From Undibacterium sp. CCC3.4 (lineage in GTDB: Bacteria; Pseudomonadota; Gammaproteobacteria; Burkholderiales; Burkholderiaceae_D), in assembly GCF_034347425.1 (NCBI RefSeq), contig NZ_CP133779.1, positions 2,232,001 through 2,296,000 on the forward strand: DNA of 64,000 bases, in the 5' to 3' direction. A program made the translations under genes and the position numbers. The first letter of the stretch is position 1. Every line of letters begins with the position of its first letter. Shown here one piece after another: positions 27,175 to 37,143 of the stretch. Under the pieces are notes generated by a model. It ran no database searches, was not told the DNA's origin, and worked only from the letters and a program-made list of their open reading frames with translations.

Positions 27175-28041
27175 ATGACCTCATCCAGACCTACTCCCAT
27201 GACCAACGAACTCTCGGTTGATGCCTTGATCAAGACGATACGGATACCGGCGCGCCCGAGTTTGTTGCTCGATGTGCAGACCGAATTGGCCAGCCGGGAA
27301 CCCGATCCGCGGCGGTTGGCCGCGATGATTGCCAACGACGTTGCCATGTCAGCATCCTTGCTCAAACTAAGTAATTCTTCCCTGTTCGGCTTGCGCCTTA
27401 AAGCTACGTCGGTTGAGCATGCCGTGAGTCTGTTAGGCATGCGTCAATGCGGCTTGCTGATGACTGGCATCATTGCGCGTCAAGCGATACAGATTGAGAG
27501 AGTGCCTCTGGCGCAGTTTTGGGATGAATCATCGAAACGGGCCTTGGCGATGTCGCATCTGGCGCAGCATTGGCGTGTCTGCTCGCCCGATCTGGCCCAT
27601 ACTTACGGGTTATTTTGCGACATCGGCATTCCCTTGCTGCTGGAGCGTTTTCCCGATTATCAGCAAACCCTGGTGCTGGCCCAGCAACAATGGGAATCGC
27701 CATTCACCGCGGTAGAGCAAGTGCGTCACCACACCAGCCATACCTCGATCGGGGCCTTGATGGCGCGTACTTGGGCCTTGCCAGAAGATATTTCGATGGC
27801 GATTTTACTGCATCACGATTACCGCGTGCTGACCGATCTCAGCACCAGCGAAACGGTGCGCACCTTAGTTGCGCTCTCGCTGCTGGCCGATTACGCGATC
27901 CACCTCTACCGCGCGCAAGAGCCGTTGGCAGAGTGGGAAAAAGGCGGTAGCCTGGCCTGTGAATTTCTGGGTGTCGGCCATGATGATATCGATGACCGCT
28001 TCGAAGAAATCCACGAATTATTCAACCACGCCCATCATTGA
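27175..28041 (+). CDS. HDOD-domain signalling protein
   Basis: The 288-residue cytoplasmic protein has an HDOD domain, a relative of HD phosphohydrolases that lacks the catalytic His-Asp pair. Typical stretches are IRIPARPSLLLDVQTELASR, MIANDVAMSASLLKLSNS, SVEHAVSLLGMRQCGLL and HTSIGALMARTWALPEDI. Such proteins act in signalling, chemotaxis or c-di-GMP circuits. No output domain is attached. An alternative ATG at 27199 is possible. Confidence 0.88.
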   Translation: MTSSRPTPMTNELSVDALIKTIRIPARPSLLLDVQTELASREPDPRRLAAMIANDVAMSASLLKLSNSSLFGLRLKATSVEHAVSLLGMRQCGLLMTGIIARQAIQIERVPLAQFWDESSKRALAMSHLAQHWRVCSPDLAHTYGLFCDIGIPLLLERFPDYQQTLVLAQQQWESPFTAVEQVRHHTSHTSIGALMARTWALPEDISMAILLHHDYRVLTDLSTSETVRTLVALSLLADYAIHLYRAQEPLAEWEKGGSLACEFLGVGHDDIDDRFEEIHELFNHAHH

Positions 28042-28051
28042 GCAGTACGGC

Positions 28052-28837
28052 TTAGGGTAACTTACTCAGCAACACTTCGATCATCGCCGCAGTTTGCGCA
28101 TCAGCAATACCATCAAAGTTTGCCGGACGGTATTTGCTCTGGAACGCGATCAAAACATTTCTCGTCGCCTCATCCAATACCCCATCTTGCTTGATGGTAT
28201 AACCGATTTTAGCCAGTTTTTGCTGAAACCACAGCGTCGTCGGTAGTTCTTGTTCGAAAGCAACCTGCCGAATCGCTACCTCGTCCGGATATGGCCAAGG
28301 AATCAGACCGGCGTCGGCAAGTTGCTTCCAAGGAAACAGTGGTCCCGGATCAGACTTGCGCTGTGGCGCGATATCGGAATGACCGAGTATGTATTGGGGA
28401 CGAATTTTATAGCGAGTCGAGATGCTTTTGACCAAGGCAATCACTTGATCGATCTGCGCTTGCGGAAACGGATAGTAAACCCGACCAGTTGGGGTATCCT
28501 GATAACCAAGGTTGACGATTTCTATGCCGATGGAACTGGCGTTGAGACGGCTGTAGCCTTTCCATTCGCTCAGACCGGCATGATAGGCCATGCGATTTTC
28601 ATCGACCAGTTGCCAGACTTTGAGTGGATTTTCATTGCCAACCAGATAGTGGGCGCTGACTTCTTGTTGGCTTAATACCCGCAGCGAGGCGGCTTGATCG
28701 AGTGCAGTGTAATGCAGAATCAGAAATTGTACGCGGTCTTCTTGCCCGCGCGCAGCAATGCTGGCATCGGGACGAATGATGGTACTGCAGGCGCTGAGCA
28801 GGGTGGCCAGCAAAGTGAGTAAAAGAATTTTTTTCAT
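28052..28837 (-). CDS. amiD: Outer-membrane lipoprotein N-acetylmuramoyl-L-alanine amidase (AmiD type)
   Basis: This enzyme cuts the muramic acid to L-alanine bond of peptidoglycan or muropeptides in the periplasm. The 261 residues start with a lipoprotein signal (LLATLLSACS, lipid Cys17). An amidase_2 (AmpD-like) domain follows, with zinc ligands in ILHYTA and GHSDIAPQRKSDPGP, then a peptidoglycan-binding domain (YTIKQDGVLDEATRNVLIAF). The ATG at 28837 overlaps the stop of the upstream kinase gene by four bases (ATGA), so the two are translationally coupled. Confidence 0.92.
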   Translation of the reverse strand: MKKILLLTLLATLLSACSTIIRPDASIAARGQEDRVQFLILHYTALDQAASLRVLSQQEVSAHYLVGNENPLKVWQLVDENRMAYHAGLSEWKGYSRLNASSIGIEIVNLGYQDTPTGRVYYPFPQAQIDQVIALVKSISTRYKIRPQYILGHSDIAPQRKSDPGPLFPWKQLADAGLIPWPYPDEVAIRQVAFEQELPTTLWFQQKLAKIGYTIKQDGVLDEATRNVLIAFQSKYRPANFDGIADAQTAAMIEVLLSKLP

Positions 28838-29775
28838 AAGGCTTTCAAATGTTGGGCGGCCAAGCGTGCCGCAGAAAAGTGCGCCTGACAAATACTTTGC
28901 CGCAGACTGATATCATCAGCCAAATGCGCGCGCATCGATTCTACAATAATCGGATGCAATTCTTGCACTCTGCCACTCAATACCATTGGTCGTTTGCCGA
29001 AGCGGCGGCATAAAGCCATGCCCAAACGCGCCAACTCGACACCGGCACGCTGCAAAATATCGAGCGCGACCGGATCCGTGTGCGCTGCGGCGGCCACCGC
29101 CAGTGCCAAGGTGCCGATTTCGCCGCGGCCACGATGGTAAATGAAGTCGCGCGAGGCATTCCAATCGCTGCTGCCGATCAAATGGAACAGCGCTTGCGCC
29201 AATGGCGAATGCCGCCATTGCTCTGGTGCTTCATCTTCCAGTCGCCAAATATGCCGCATCGCTTCGCGTGCGATCCAGAAACCGCTGCCACCATCGTCGA
29301 GCAGATAGCCGCGGCCACCGGCACGATGAAATTCACCGGCTTCATCGATGAAGGCGGCGATCGAACCGGTACCGGCGTAGATCAGGTAACCGGCACCGGC
29401 TTTGAAACTATCAAGATAAGCAATTTCGATATCATTGCTCAGACGGATAGAGCTCTTCGGTAAGCCCAAGGTCTTGGCCAGCATGTCATGCAATTGCTGG
29501 CTGTGAATATCATCTCCCAAACCGGTAATGCCGGCGCGGACCGTTTGCAAGATTCCATGGCTACGTGCGGTATCGGCCAAGCACGATAAAACTTGATGAA
29601 ACGCTTGCTTGCCATCGTGATTGCTTAATTGCAAGGCACTGAGGCCAGCCGCGGTGCCGCTGGCGATAATTTCTTCAGCGTCATTGGCCAGGGCCCAGCG
29701 CGTCTGCGTGCCGCCAGTATCTATGCCCAAGGCCAGTACAGGCACGCTGACAGGCGAGGAGGGAGGTGTATTCAT
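28834..29775 (-). CDS. BadF/BadG-type amino-sugar kinase (N-acetylglucosamine kinase-like)
   Basis: The 313-residue kinase begins with the ASKHA phosphate loop LGIDTGGTQTRWALAN, followed by ITGLGDD, IYAGTGSIAAF and GGRGYLLDDGGSGFW. This fits the GlcNAc/GlcN kinase group that phosphorylates amino sugars released in cell-wall recycling. It is coupled to the amidase gene downstream and divergent from an AmpG-like permease, which supports that role. The ATG at 29775 fits the family start; the frame stays open 38 codons further up. Confidence 0.88.
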   Translation of the reverse strand: MNTPPSSPVSVPVLALGIDTGGTQTRWALANDAEEIIASGTAAGLSALQLSNHDGKQAFHQVLSCLADTARSHGILQTVRAGITGLGDDIHSQQLHDMLAKTLGLPKSSIRLSNDIEIAYLDSFKAGAGYLIYAGTGSIAAFIDEAGEFHRAGGRGYLLDDGGSGFWIAREAMRHIWRLEDEAPEQWRHSPLAQALFHLIGSSDWNASRDFIYHRGRGEIGTLALAVAAAAHTDPVALDILQRAGVELARLGMALCRRFGKRPMVLSGRVQELHPIIVESMRAHLADDISLRQSICQAHFSAARLAAQHLKAL

Positions 29776-29954
29776 AAAAAATTTTCTTGGAAAAAAACAG
29801 GCATTGCCAAATATACTTGCATCGCATGATAATGCGCTTCGATTATGATACAGCGTGGTCGTAGGGAAAGGCCTTCTGCCTTGGTACATTCCGCGTAAAG
29901 CAATGAAAAAAATTGACTATTATCAACAATATAGCCCACTGACAGGCCCCTGTC

Positions 29955-31259
29955 ATGGGTAAACAACTGCACTTGGATGTAGTACCAGCCGAAGCGGCGC
30001 ACAGCACTTCGGCATGGACTTGGATCGCCTCGCTCTACTTTGCCCAAGGTATGCCCTACATCGTCGTCATGACGCTGTCGGTGATTCTGTATAAGAACCT
30101 TGGTGTCGACAATACCGCCATCGCCCTCTACACGAGCTGGCTGTATTTGCCGTTTGTGATCAAACCCTTGTGGTCGCCGCTGGTGGAACTGCTCAGTACC
30201 AAACGACACTGGATCTGCAGCATGGAGTTGCTGATCGGTGCCGTGTTTGCACTGGTCGCCTTGACGATGCCGCTGGCCTGGTATTTTCAAGCCAGCCTGG
30301 CGCTGTTTTGGTTGCTGGCCTTCAGTGCCGCGACCCACGACATCAGTGTCGATGGTTTTTACATGCTGGCGCTGGAGCCGCATGAACAGGCGCGCTATGT
30401 CGGGGTACGCAGCATGTTTTACCGCATCTCCATGCTCACCGGGCAGGGCGCTTTAGTCTATCTGGCTGGCACGGTCGCCGAGCACAGTGGCAGCGTGACT
30501 TTGGCTTGGAGTTTGGTGTTCATCGTGCTCGCGGCACTATTCATCGGCTTGGCTGTGTGGCATCGCCATGCATTGCCGCGACCTCAGAGTGATCGGCCAG
30601 CTCTGGCCGGCCCCCACATGCTGGCAGAGTTTTTGCTGGTATTCCGGAAATTTATGGAAAAAAAACAAGTATGGAGCATGCTGGCCTTCTTACTGTTCTA
30701 TCGTTTCGGTGAAGCCCAGTTACTGAAAATGGCCGCTCCTTTTTTACTCGATAGCCGTGCCGTTGGCGGTCTCGGTTTATCCACCCAAGCCGTCGGCATT
30801 ATCTACGGCAGCATAGGTATGCTGGCGCTGAGCCTCGGTGGCTTGCTGGGTGGCTTGGCGATTGCCGCCTACGGTTTGAAAGCCTGCCTGTGGCCGATGG
30901 CATTGGCCATCAATCTGCCCCACCTGGCCTATGTGTATCTGGCGTTGGCGCAGCCCGATAAGCTATTGCTGATCGGCAGTGCAGTTGCTATTGAGCAGTT
31001 CGGCTACGGCTTTGGTTTTGCCGCCTATATTTTGTACATGATCATGGTTTCTGACGGTGAACATAAAACCGCCCATTATGCGATTTGCACCGGCTTCATG
31101 GCCATGAGCATGATGTTGCCCGGTATGTACAGTGGCTATTTGCAAGAGGCGCTAGGCTATGCCCATTTTTTCGTCTGGATTTGTTTGGCGGCAGTGCCCA
31201 CCTTCATCGTGACGGCGCTGATACGCGTCGCCCCCGCCTTCGGTAAGAAAGCCCCATGA
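29955..31259 (+). CDS. ampG: AmpG-family muropeptide permease
   Basis: A 434-residue major-facilitator protein with about twelve membrane helices. SLYFAQGMPYIVVMTLSVIL at the start and FSAATHDISVDGFYMLALEP in the fourth to fifth helix region are AmpG-family motifs. AmpG imports GlcNAc-anhydroMurNAc peptides from the periplasm. Neighbouring genes (amidase, amino-sugar kinase, oligopeptide-binding protein) fit the same pathway. It overlaps the next gene by four bases (ATGA). Confidence 0.87.
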   Translation: MGKQLHLDVVPAEAAHSTSAWTWIASLYFAQGMPYIVVMTLSVILYKNLGVDNTAIALYTSWLYLPFVIKPLWSPLVELLSTKRHWICSMELLIGAVFALVALTMPLAWYFQASLALFWLLAFSAATHDISVDGFYMLALEPHEQARYVGVRSMFYRISMLTGQGALVYLAGTVAEHSGSVTLAWSLVFIVLAALFIGLAVWHRHALPRPQSDRPALAGPHMLAEFLLVFRKFMEKKQVWSMLAFLLFYRFGEAQLLKMAAPFLLDSRAVGGLGLSTQAVGIIYGSIGMLALSLGGLLGGLAIAAYGLKACLWPMALAINLPHLAYVYLALAQPDKLLLIGSAVAIEQFGYGFGFAAYILYMIMVSDGEHKTAHYAICTGFMAMSMMLPGMYSGYLQEALGYAHFFVWICLAAVPTFIVTALIRVAPAFGKKAP

Positions 31260-33115
31260 ATCACACTCACCCCCAGCATGGCCAGCGTGAGCTTGGCAAG
31301 CCTTTGCGCTCTGGCCGCAAGTTGCTCGGCCTGGCAGGCATCATTTTTTGTTTACTGCTAACAGTCGCTCACGCCAGCGCAGCGGAAAAAATTCTGCGTG
31401 TCTTATTAACCACTCCCGAGGGCGTGCTGGATCCGGCCGTTGCGACCGATGTGACGACCGTGAGCTTGAATGAAAATATTTTCGAAGCGCCGCTCAGCTA
31501 CGAATACTTGGCGCGCCCGCTCAAACTCCAAGCCAATACCGCGCAAGCGATGCCGGAAATCAGCGCTGATGGCAAAACCTATATATTGCGTTTCCGCTCA
31601 GGTATACATTTTACGCCCGACCCGGTATTTCAAGGCCGTCCGCGCGAATTGACCGCCGCCGATTATGCTTACAGCCTACGACGACTGTATGACCCAAGCT
31701 TGAAATCGCCGTGGCTATTCATGTTTGAAGGAAAACTGGTTGGCGACGAGAAATGGCGCGCCAAGCAATTTGTGAACGGCAAAAAATTTGCTAATGCGCC
31801 CGACATCGCCGGTATTCAAGTGCTTGACCGGTATACCTTGCAACTGCGTTTGAATGCGCCAGACAGCAATTTTTTATATATCTTGGCAACCAATGCCGTG
31901 TCCGCCTTGGCACGTGAAGTGGTGGAGCAATATGGCAGCGATGTCGGCAATCATCCAGTCGGTACCGGTCCGTATCGTCTCAGTGAATGGCAGCGCAGTT
32001 ATCGTTTGGTATTACAGGCCAATCCTGATTATCGCCGCGTGGTGTTTGCTGAAACGGCAGCCCCTGGCGATACGCTCAAGCAAGCCATCGCCACCGATCT
32101 GGCAGGTAAAACCTTGCCGCGTATTCAACAAATTCGCATTTCCATTGTTGAAGAACCACAAACGCGCGTACTCAGCTTCCTCGAAGGGCAATTTGACTAC
32201 CTCGAACAAGTGCCGCCTTTGCTGTCCGACATGGTCATGAAACAAGGAAAATTATTACCTCGAGTGCAGCAGCAAGGTATACGGCTGGCCTTGTTTCCCA
32301 CCTTGCAGACCTATTACATGTGGATGAACATGGAAGACCCTGTGATCGGCGGATACACAGCGGAAAAAATTGCCCTGCGCCGTGCGATCGCGCTCAGCTA
32401 TGACAGTCAACAAGATATCGAATTGTCAGAGAAAGGCTTAGCGCTTGCCGCGCAATCGCCGCTGCCACCGAACGTGCTCGGCTATGATGCCGGCTTTCGC
32501 AGTCCGCTGCGGCATGATCTGGTGTTGGCCAATGCCTTGCTTGACCACTTCGGTTACACGCGCGCAGCCGATCATTATCGCCGTCTGCCCGATGGCCGCC
32601 CCTTGGAATTGCTCATGCATACGCAAGCCAGTACCACCGGTCGCCTGCGTGACGAAGTCTGGCGCAAAAATTTCTCGGCACTCGGCCTGCGGGTACGCTT
32701 CAAATCTGACAAAATGTCCGAAATTCTGCGCGCGGCACGCTTGGGTAAAGTGCAAATGACCGAAGCGAATTGGATTGCCGACTTCCCGGACGGAGAAAAT
32801 TTCTATCAACTTTTATATGGTGGAAATATCGGGCGGGCCAATTATGCGCACTTCAATTTACCGGCGTTTAATCAGCGCTATGAACAAGCGGCTAAAATGA
32901 GTGACACGCCAGAACGCCGTGAACTGTATCGGCAGATGGCGTTACTGGTGCACGGCTACAATCCTTGGGTGCTGCGCCTGCATCCCTTGTCGGCCGATTT
33001 GACACAGCCATGGTTAAAAAATTACCTGCGCCACCCGGTCAACTTTACCGCCTGGCGCTATCTCGAGCTCGACCCTGTCACCGTACCACCGCCAACTGCC
33101 TCAACAACGCGCTAA
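31256..33115 (+). CDS. Family 5 solute-binding protein (oligopeptide/murein peptide type)
   Basis: A 619-residue periplasmic binding protein with a signal peptide (GLAGIIFCLLLTVAHASAAE). The SBP_bac_5 features are EILRV-like opening (KILRVLLTTPEGVLDPA), GKTYILRFRSGIHFTPDPVF, VGTGPYRLSEWQ and ANWIADFPDGENFYQLLYG. It is coupled to ampG, so it may bind murein tripeptide as MppA does, but no permease or ATPase genes follow; it may lend itself to a transporter encoded elsewhere. Its last 15 bases overlap the convergent kinase gene. Confidence 0.88.
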   Translation: MNHTHPQHGQRELGKPLRSGRKLLGLAGIIFCLLLTVAHASAAEKILRVLLTTPEGVLDPAVATDVTTVSLNENIFEAPLSYEYLARPLKLQANTAQAMPEISADGKTYILRFRSGIHFTPDPVFQGRPRELTAADYAYSLRRLYDPSLKSPWLFMFEGKLVGDEKWRAKQFVNGKKFANAPDIAGIQVLDRYTLQLRLNAPDSNFLYILATNAVSALAREVVEQYGSDVGNHPVGTGPYRLSEWQRSYRLVLQANPDYRRVVFAETAAPGDTLKQAIATDLAGKTLPRIQQIRISIVEEPQTRVLSFLEGQFDYLEQVPPLLSDMVMKQGKLLPRVQQQGIRLALFPTLQTYYMWMNMEDPVIGGYTAEKIALRRAIALSYDSQQDIELSEKGLALAAQSPLPPNVLGYDAGFRSPLRHDLVLANALLDHFGYTRAADHYRRLPDGRPLELLMHTQASTTGRLRDEVWRKNFSALGLRVRFKSDKMSEILRAARLGKVQMTEANWIADFPDGENFYQLLYGGNIGRANYAHFNLPAFNQRYEQAAKMSDTPERRELYRQMALLVHGYNPWVLRLHPLSADLTQPWLKNYLRHPVNFTAWRYLELDPVTVPPPTASTTR

Positions 33116-36100
33116 GGCCTCGTCGAGGCAGCGTTCTAATGCGGCCAGCGCCGCCTCGCTGCCTCTGAAACCACGCTGCACGCAGAGATCGAAGTCATGG
33201 CACGCCGCCACTACCTGCGTCTGCCTCAGCATGGCAAAGGCGCCGCGCAAGGAGTGCAATTCCGCCTTGATGCTGCTCGCTTCACGCGTCGCGACGGCAG
33301 CCCGGATCGTCGTCAGCGAAGATTGTGTGGTTTGGTACAAGGCCTGGCGCAATTCTACGCTCAAACTCTGCGCTGCCGGCGTATACGCCAGTTTGAAATC
33401 GCCGCGCGCACGCGCGCTGAGTGCCGCCGTGACGACGCGCTCAAGTTGCTCCAAACTCACAGGCTTCAACAAGATTTCATCAATCCCGGCTTGTTTGCAG
33501 CGTTGGTGCTCTTCCACCGAGGCTTCGGCGGTGATGGCGATGATGGGCAAGGTCGCGCCTTGCTTACGTAAGATCTCCGCAAAGGTATAGCCATTCATGC
33601 CGGGCATGCCGAGGTCGGTCAGTACGACATCGTAGTTGTTTTGATTGAAAAGAATCAAGGCATTGACGGCCGAATCGCTCGCCGTGATATGGTAGCCGAG
33701 CACGGTCAGTTGTTCTTCAATCAGCATCAGATTCACCGGATGGTCCTCTACCACCAGCACCCGCACGCCATCCCAAACCGGCTTGGCCGCGTTAGGCAGC
33801 GCCGCCAGTAGCGCCGACGACTGCTTGTTGTGCATGGCGCTGGCAATATCAATGAGGCTAGCCTGTAAGGCTAGCAATGCGTAGCATGACAGCAAGGTGT
33901 GGCGGGTCCCATGAATTGCCGTGCGCGGGCCATTTTCTGTCAATTCCAGTAACCAGCCAGTGGACGAGTGCAGTGATGGCATGCGTGCTTCCGCTGCGCG
34001 GGAATCGGTTCCTACGCGCACCAGTAAAGCATTTTTTTCCTGTACTTGATCGGGATGAGACAGCAGCGTGACATGGATATTCCAAGCCGTGAAATGCGGG
34101 AGTAAAGCGGCTTGCCAAGTGCGCTGCGGGCACCATAGCTGCAGCCGAGCGGGTAAGCCGAGCGGCAGCGCCGGCCAGTGGGCTGCCACGAGCAGTGGCA
34201 TACTGACCGTAAAGCTGCTGCCGCGCCCCTCTTCACTGTCGAGCACAATGTTGCCACCCATTAAGTCGATCACACGCTTGCACAAAGCCAGCCCCAAACC
34301 AGTACCGCCGTAAAGCCGGGTCGTTGAGCTGTCAGCTTGGATGAATGGTGCAAATAATTGCTGTTGCCGCGCTGGGTTGATACCGAGACCGGTATCGCTG
34401 ACTTGCAATACTAAGTGTGGTTCACGATAACTGAGTGTGACGCTGATGGCACCATGGTCGGTGAATTTGATGGCGTTACTCAAAAGATTGAGCAGAATTT
34501 GTCGCAGCCGGGTCGGGTCGCCGGCATAGCATGGGGGAGTAGTCGGTGTGACGGTGAAAAATAAAGACAAGTTTTTTTCCTGGGCCAAGTACACAAAATC
34601 TGCCAGCGCTTGCTCGACCAAACTGATGGCATTGAAGTGAATATTTTCCAAAAACATTTGCCCTGATTCAACTTTGGAAAAATCCAGAATATCGTTGAGA
34701 ATTGCCAGCAAACTACGCGACGAGGCGACCACCCGTTCGACCCTATCCTGTTGTAATTGATTCAAACTGGAATGAGATAAAAGTTCCAAGTTGCCGAGTA
34801 TGCTATTGAGTGGCGTGCGAATTTCATGACTCATGGTCGCCAAAAAAACCGATTTGGCATGGTTGGCCGCATCGGCCGCCATCTTGGCTTCCTGTAATTT
34901 TTGTTCCAAGCGTTTGCGAATCGTAATATCGACGTAATGGCACAATAACACTTCCTGTGCTTGGAAGCGGCTATTGACTAAATTGACCAATAAATGCCGC
35001 TCATCGCCGTCGCTCATGGTCAAGCTCATATCATACGCATCAACCGGTGCTCTCGGGTTATCCGTTTGTTGCGCATACAAGGCCAGCATTTTTTGCGACA
35101 GCGGTTGCTCGGTATTTTCATACGCCGCCATCGTGTCATTGTTGAGTAAGACGCTGCCATCGTGCAGGGACAACAGACTGATACCAAATGGTGCCCGCGC
35201 GATAATGCTACGGTTCAGTGCTTCACTTTCAAACACGCGTTCCGAACGTTGCAAGATAGGAATAAAAATCCGTCGGTCGAATATAAACACCAAACACCAG
35301 AGCAAGGCGATCAGCGCCGCGGCACCGCTGGTATAGGCCAGCATACTGAATAGCTTTGCTTCAAGTATGGTGCGCCACGAATAAGCATACGCAAAAATCC
35401 AACCAGTCCCGCCCAGCGGCTCACTGATGGTGAACATACCATCATGGTAAAAAAATGCAGAGGAATCGAGATTCTGTAACCAACTGTCTGACTGCAGCAC
35501 GCGCTCAGTCAGGCCTGGGTCGGAGGCTTGCTTGAACCAAGTGCTGAACAGCAACTCGCGTTGCGGACCGATGAGCATGAAATTGCCATCATAAGGCGTT
35601 TGATGCAGTTGCTTGAAAATAATACTTCCAGGAAAATTCCTGACGATGACCGCGAATGGCGAGCGGTCTTTGAATGCCGCTTGTACCAGTTTGAAACTAT
35701 CTATGCCGGAAAAGGGATCGCGTGCCAGCGCTTGCCAAATGATGCGGCGTGATTGTTTTAATTCCGCAGCAACAGTGGGAAGCTCGAGTTCGTCGATGGT
35801 CGGCGTGATATCGGCAATCAAGCGACGCAGCTGTATTGGTGTCTGAGCAATGGCGGATGCGCTCGTCGGTGGCGGTGGGAAAATCGACAAAAAGCTACGG
35901 TCCAAATTGAAAAAATACCCTGATACGCGACGTGGATCGGCACTTGAATTGGCGGAATTTTCGTAACTGAGAATTTCACTCACTGCGCACATGGCTGCAT
36001 AGTGTTGCGCCGCATTCGCGTGATTGGTGTCGGCAAGCAATAGTTGCGGATTGATTTTACCCATGCCACCAATGCGCAGCATGCCACCGTGCTGCACCAG

Positions 36101-36391
36101 CTTTTCGTTCAAATGATAGACTGATTCTTGCCAATCCTCCCATGGCGTTTCTGCTGCCAATACATCGCTATGCAAGGCGTTTTCTGCTTTCGACACTTCC
36201 AGTAATAACAGTGTTCTGTGCGTCAGGTAAACACTTTCGCCTTCGGCAATATAATTTTGTATGCTCGAGGTGATGGCCAGCACATAGGCTACCAGAATGG
36301 CGATGGTCAGTAGCGTACTGCCGCCGAATAAAAAACGGCGTTGATAGACGCTGAGATTTTGAATGTCGTTGCTTAGTTTCAATTCACTCAT
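33101..36391 (-). CDS. RcsC-like hybrid sensor histidine kinase with receiver and Hpt domains
   Basis: The 1096-residue inner-membrane kinase has a helix at about 24-45, a large periplasmic sensor (45-340), a second helix (345-370), a PAS-like region and HisKA (ATMSHEIRTPLNS, His near 525). A HATPase follows (NLLSNAIKFTDHG, GGTGLGLAL), then an RcsC-ABL-like segment (RLQLWCPQRTWQAALLPHF), a receiver (VLVVEDHPVNLML, Asp in VVLTDLGMPG) and a C-terminal Hpt (ELHSLRGAFAML). RcsC has the same order but keeps Hpt on RcsD. The divergent RcsB-like gene is the obvious partner. I chose the start MSELKLSN at 36391. Confidence 0.9.
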   Translation of the reverse strand: MSELKLSNDIQNLSVYQRRFLFGGSTLLTIAILVAYVLAITSSIQNYIAEGESVYLTHRTLLLLEVSKAENALHSDVLAAETPWEDWQESVYHLNEKLVQHGGMLRIGGMGKINPQLLLADTNHANAAQHYAAMCAVSEILSYENSANSSADPRRVSGYFFNLDRSFLSIFPPPPTSASAIAQTPIQLRRLIADITPTIDELELPTVAAELKQSRRIIWQALARDPFSGIDSFKLVQAAFKDRSPFAVIVRNFPGSIIFKQLHQTPYDGNFMLIGPQRELLFSTWFKQASDPGLTERVLQSDSWLQNLDSSAFFYHDGMFTISEPLGGTGWIFAYAYSWRTILEAKLFSMLAYTSGAAALIALLWCLVFIFDRRIFIPILQRSERVFESEALNRSIIARAPFGISLLSLHDGSVLLNNDTMAAYENTEQPLSQKMLALYAQQTDNPRAPVDAYDMSLTMSDGDERHLLVNLVNSRFQAQEVLLCHYVDITIRKRLEQKLQEAKMAADAANHAKSVFLATMSHEIRTPLNSILGNLELLSHSSLNQLQQDRVERVVASSRSLLAILNDILDFSKVESGQMFLENIHFNAISLVEQALADFVYLAQEKNLSLFFTVTPTTPPCYAGDPTRLRQILLNLLSNAIKFTDHGAISVTLSYREPHLVLQVSDTGLGINPARQQQLFAPFIQADSSTTRLYGGTGLGLALCKRVIDLMGGNIVLDSEEGRGSSFTVSMPLLVAAHWPALPLGLPARLQLWCPQRTWQAALLPHFTAWNIHVTLLSHPDQVQEKNALLVRVGTDSRAAEARMPSLHSSTGWLLELTENGPRTAIHGTRHTLLSCYALLALQASLIDIASAMHNKQSSALLAALPNAAKPVWDGVRVLVVEDHPVNLMLIEEQLTVLGYHITASDSAVNALILFNQNNYDVVLTDLGMPGMNGYTFAEILRKQGATLPIIAITAEASVEEHQRCKQAGIDEILLKPVSLEQLERVVTAALSARARGDFKLAYTPAAQSLSVELRQALYQTTQSSLTTIRAAVATREASSIKAELHSLRGAFAMLRQTQVVAACHDFDLCVQRGFRGSEAALAALERCLDEALARC

Positions 36392-36761
36392 AGTAGATCG
36401 CTGATTGTTGCTGATATAAGGCCGAACTGCTTCGACATCACGTAATTGCATTTCAGTAATTTCATTTCATTAATCGGATTGAATCAATTAATGTTTGGCG
36501 TTTATTCAAGTATACATTGAATAAAACGGGGCTAACACATAGCCTGATTCCAAACGGTGCACAGAAATTTTTTTAAAAAAAATAAGTAAATAAAAAAATG
36601 CGATCCAGTCCTATTAAATTATATTGATTTTAGTATTTGTACTATTAATTTGTTTCAGTTGAACGCTTATAGTACTTACTCAATGGCAGAGTCGACATAG
36701 GGACGCGCGCTCGCACTTGAGGCTGGCAGTATTTTTACAGAATTTAATGGACAGGAATCCG
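36392..36761. other. AT-rich divergent regulatory region of the Rcs-like locus
   Basis: No gene is seen. The region is strongly AT-rich (36560-36660) and separates the hybrid kinase from the small gene and the RcsB-like regulator. It contains a perfect dyad TAGTA-N4-TACTA (36631-36644) and a half-site CCAGTCCTATTA (36605-36616) that recurs, reversed, at 53102-53113. Confidence 0.65.
36631..36644. promoter_or_regulatory. RcsB-box-like dyad, site 1
   Basis: TAGTATTTGTACTA is a perfect 5-bp dyad with a 4-bp centre. The same shape recurs upstream of three other loci in the window. It resembles the published RcsAB box TAAGAATATTCCTA in length, dyad form and TA...CTA ends. Confidence 0.55.
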
Positions 36762-37040
36762 ATGCAACACATGCAGCTCAGATCTGATGATAAAGTAAAT
36801 CGTTTGTTACGCGAATTTGCTGACTTATCATATGGCGATGCAAAAGACTTCATTACTGGGCTCAATCACTCAGCAAAAATCGGAGAGTTGCTTGCTAGCT
36901 ACGCGTCACTCGATGAAGATGATGCAAAAAAATTTGTCGTCAGCGTCAATGATTTTATGTTCGCTTCAGCCATGCGCAAACAATCGATGCGTTTGGTTTG
37001 GAAACGTGGAAATGATGAAACCATCAATAACTTGCTTTAA
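36762..37040 (+). CDS. Small protein of unknown function between kinase and RcsB-like gene
   Basis: A 92-residue, likely cytoplasmic and mostly helical protein (VNRLLREFADLSYGDAKDFI and YASLDEDDAKKFVVSVNDFM look like two related helical units sharing a D-A-K motif). It has no recognised domain. I chose the ATG at 36762 because AGGA lies five bases before it; ATG 36747 or TTG 36717 would extend it. Its place between an Rcs-like kinase and regulator suggests an accessory role, which is inference only. Confidence 0.55.
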   Translation: MQHMQLRSDDKVNRLLREFADLSYGDAKDFITGLNHSAKIGELLASYASLDEDDAKKFVVSVNDFMFASAMRKQSMRLVWKRGNDETINNLL

Positions 37041-37143
37041 GAAAAGGCTCGCGCGCCCAGCCGCGATCAGCAGCACTGCCTCGACGCTAAATTAATAATG
37101 GTGTCACGCAATAAGCATTTTATTCAATCACTTTAAGGTAAAC

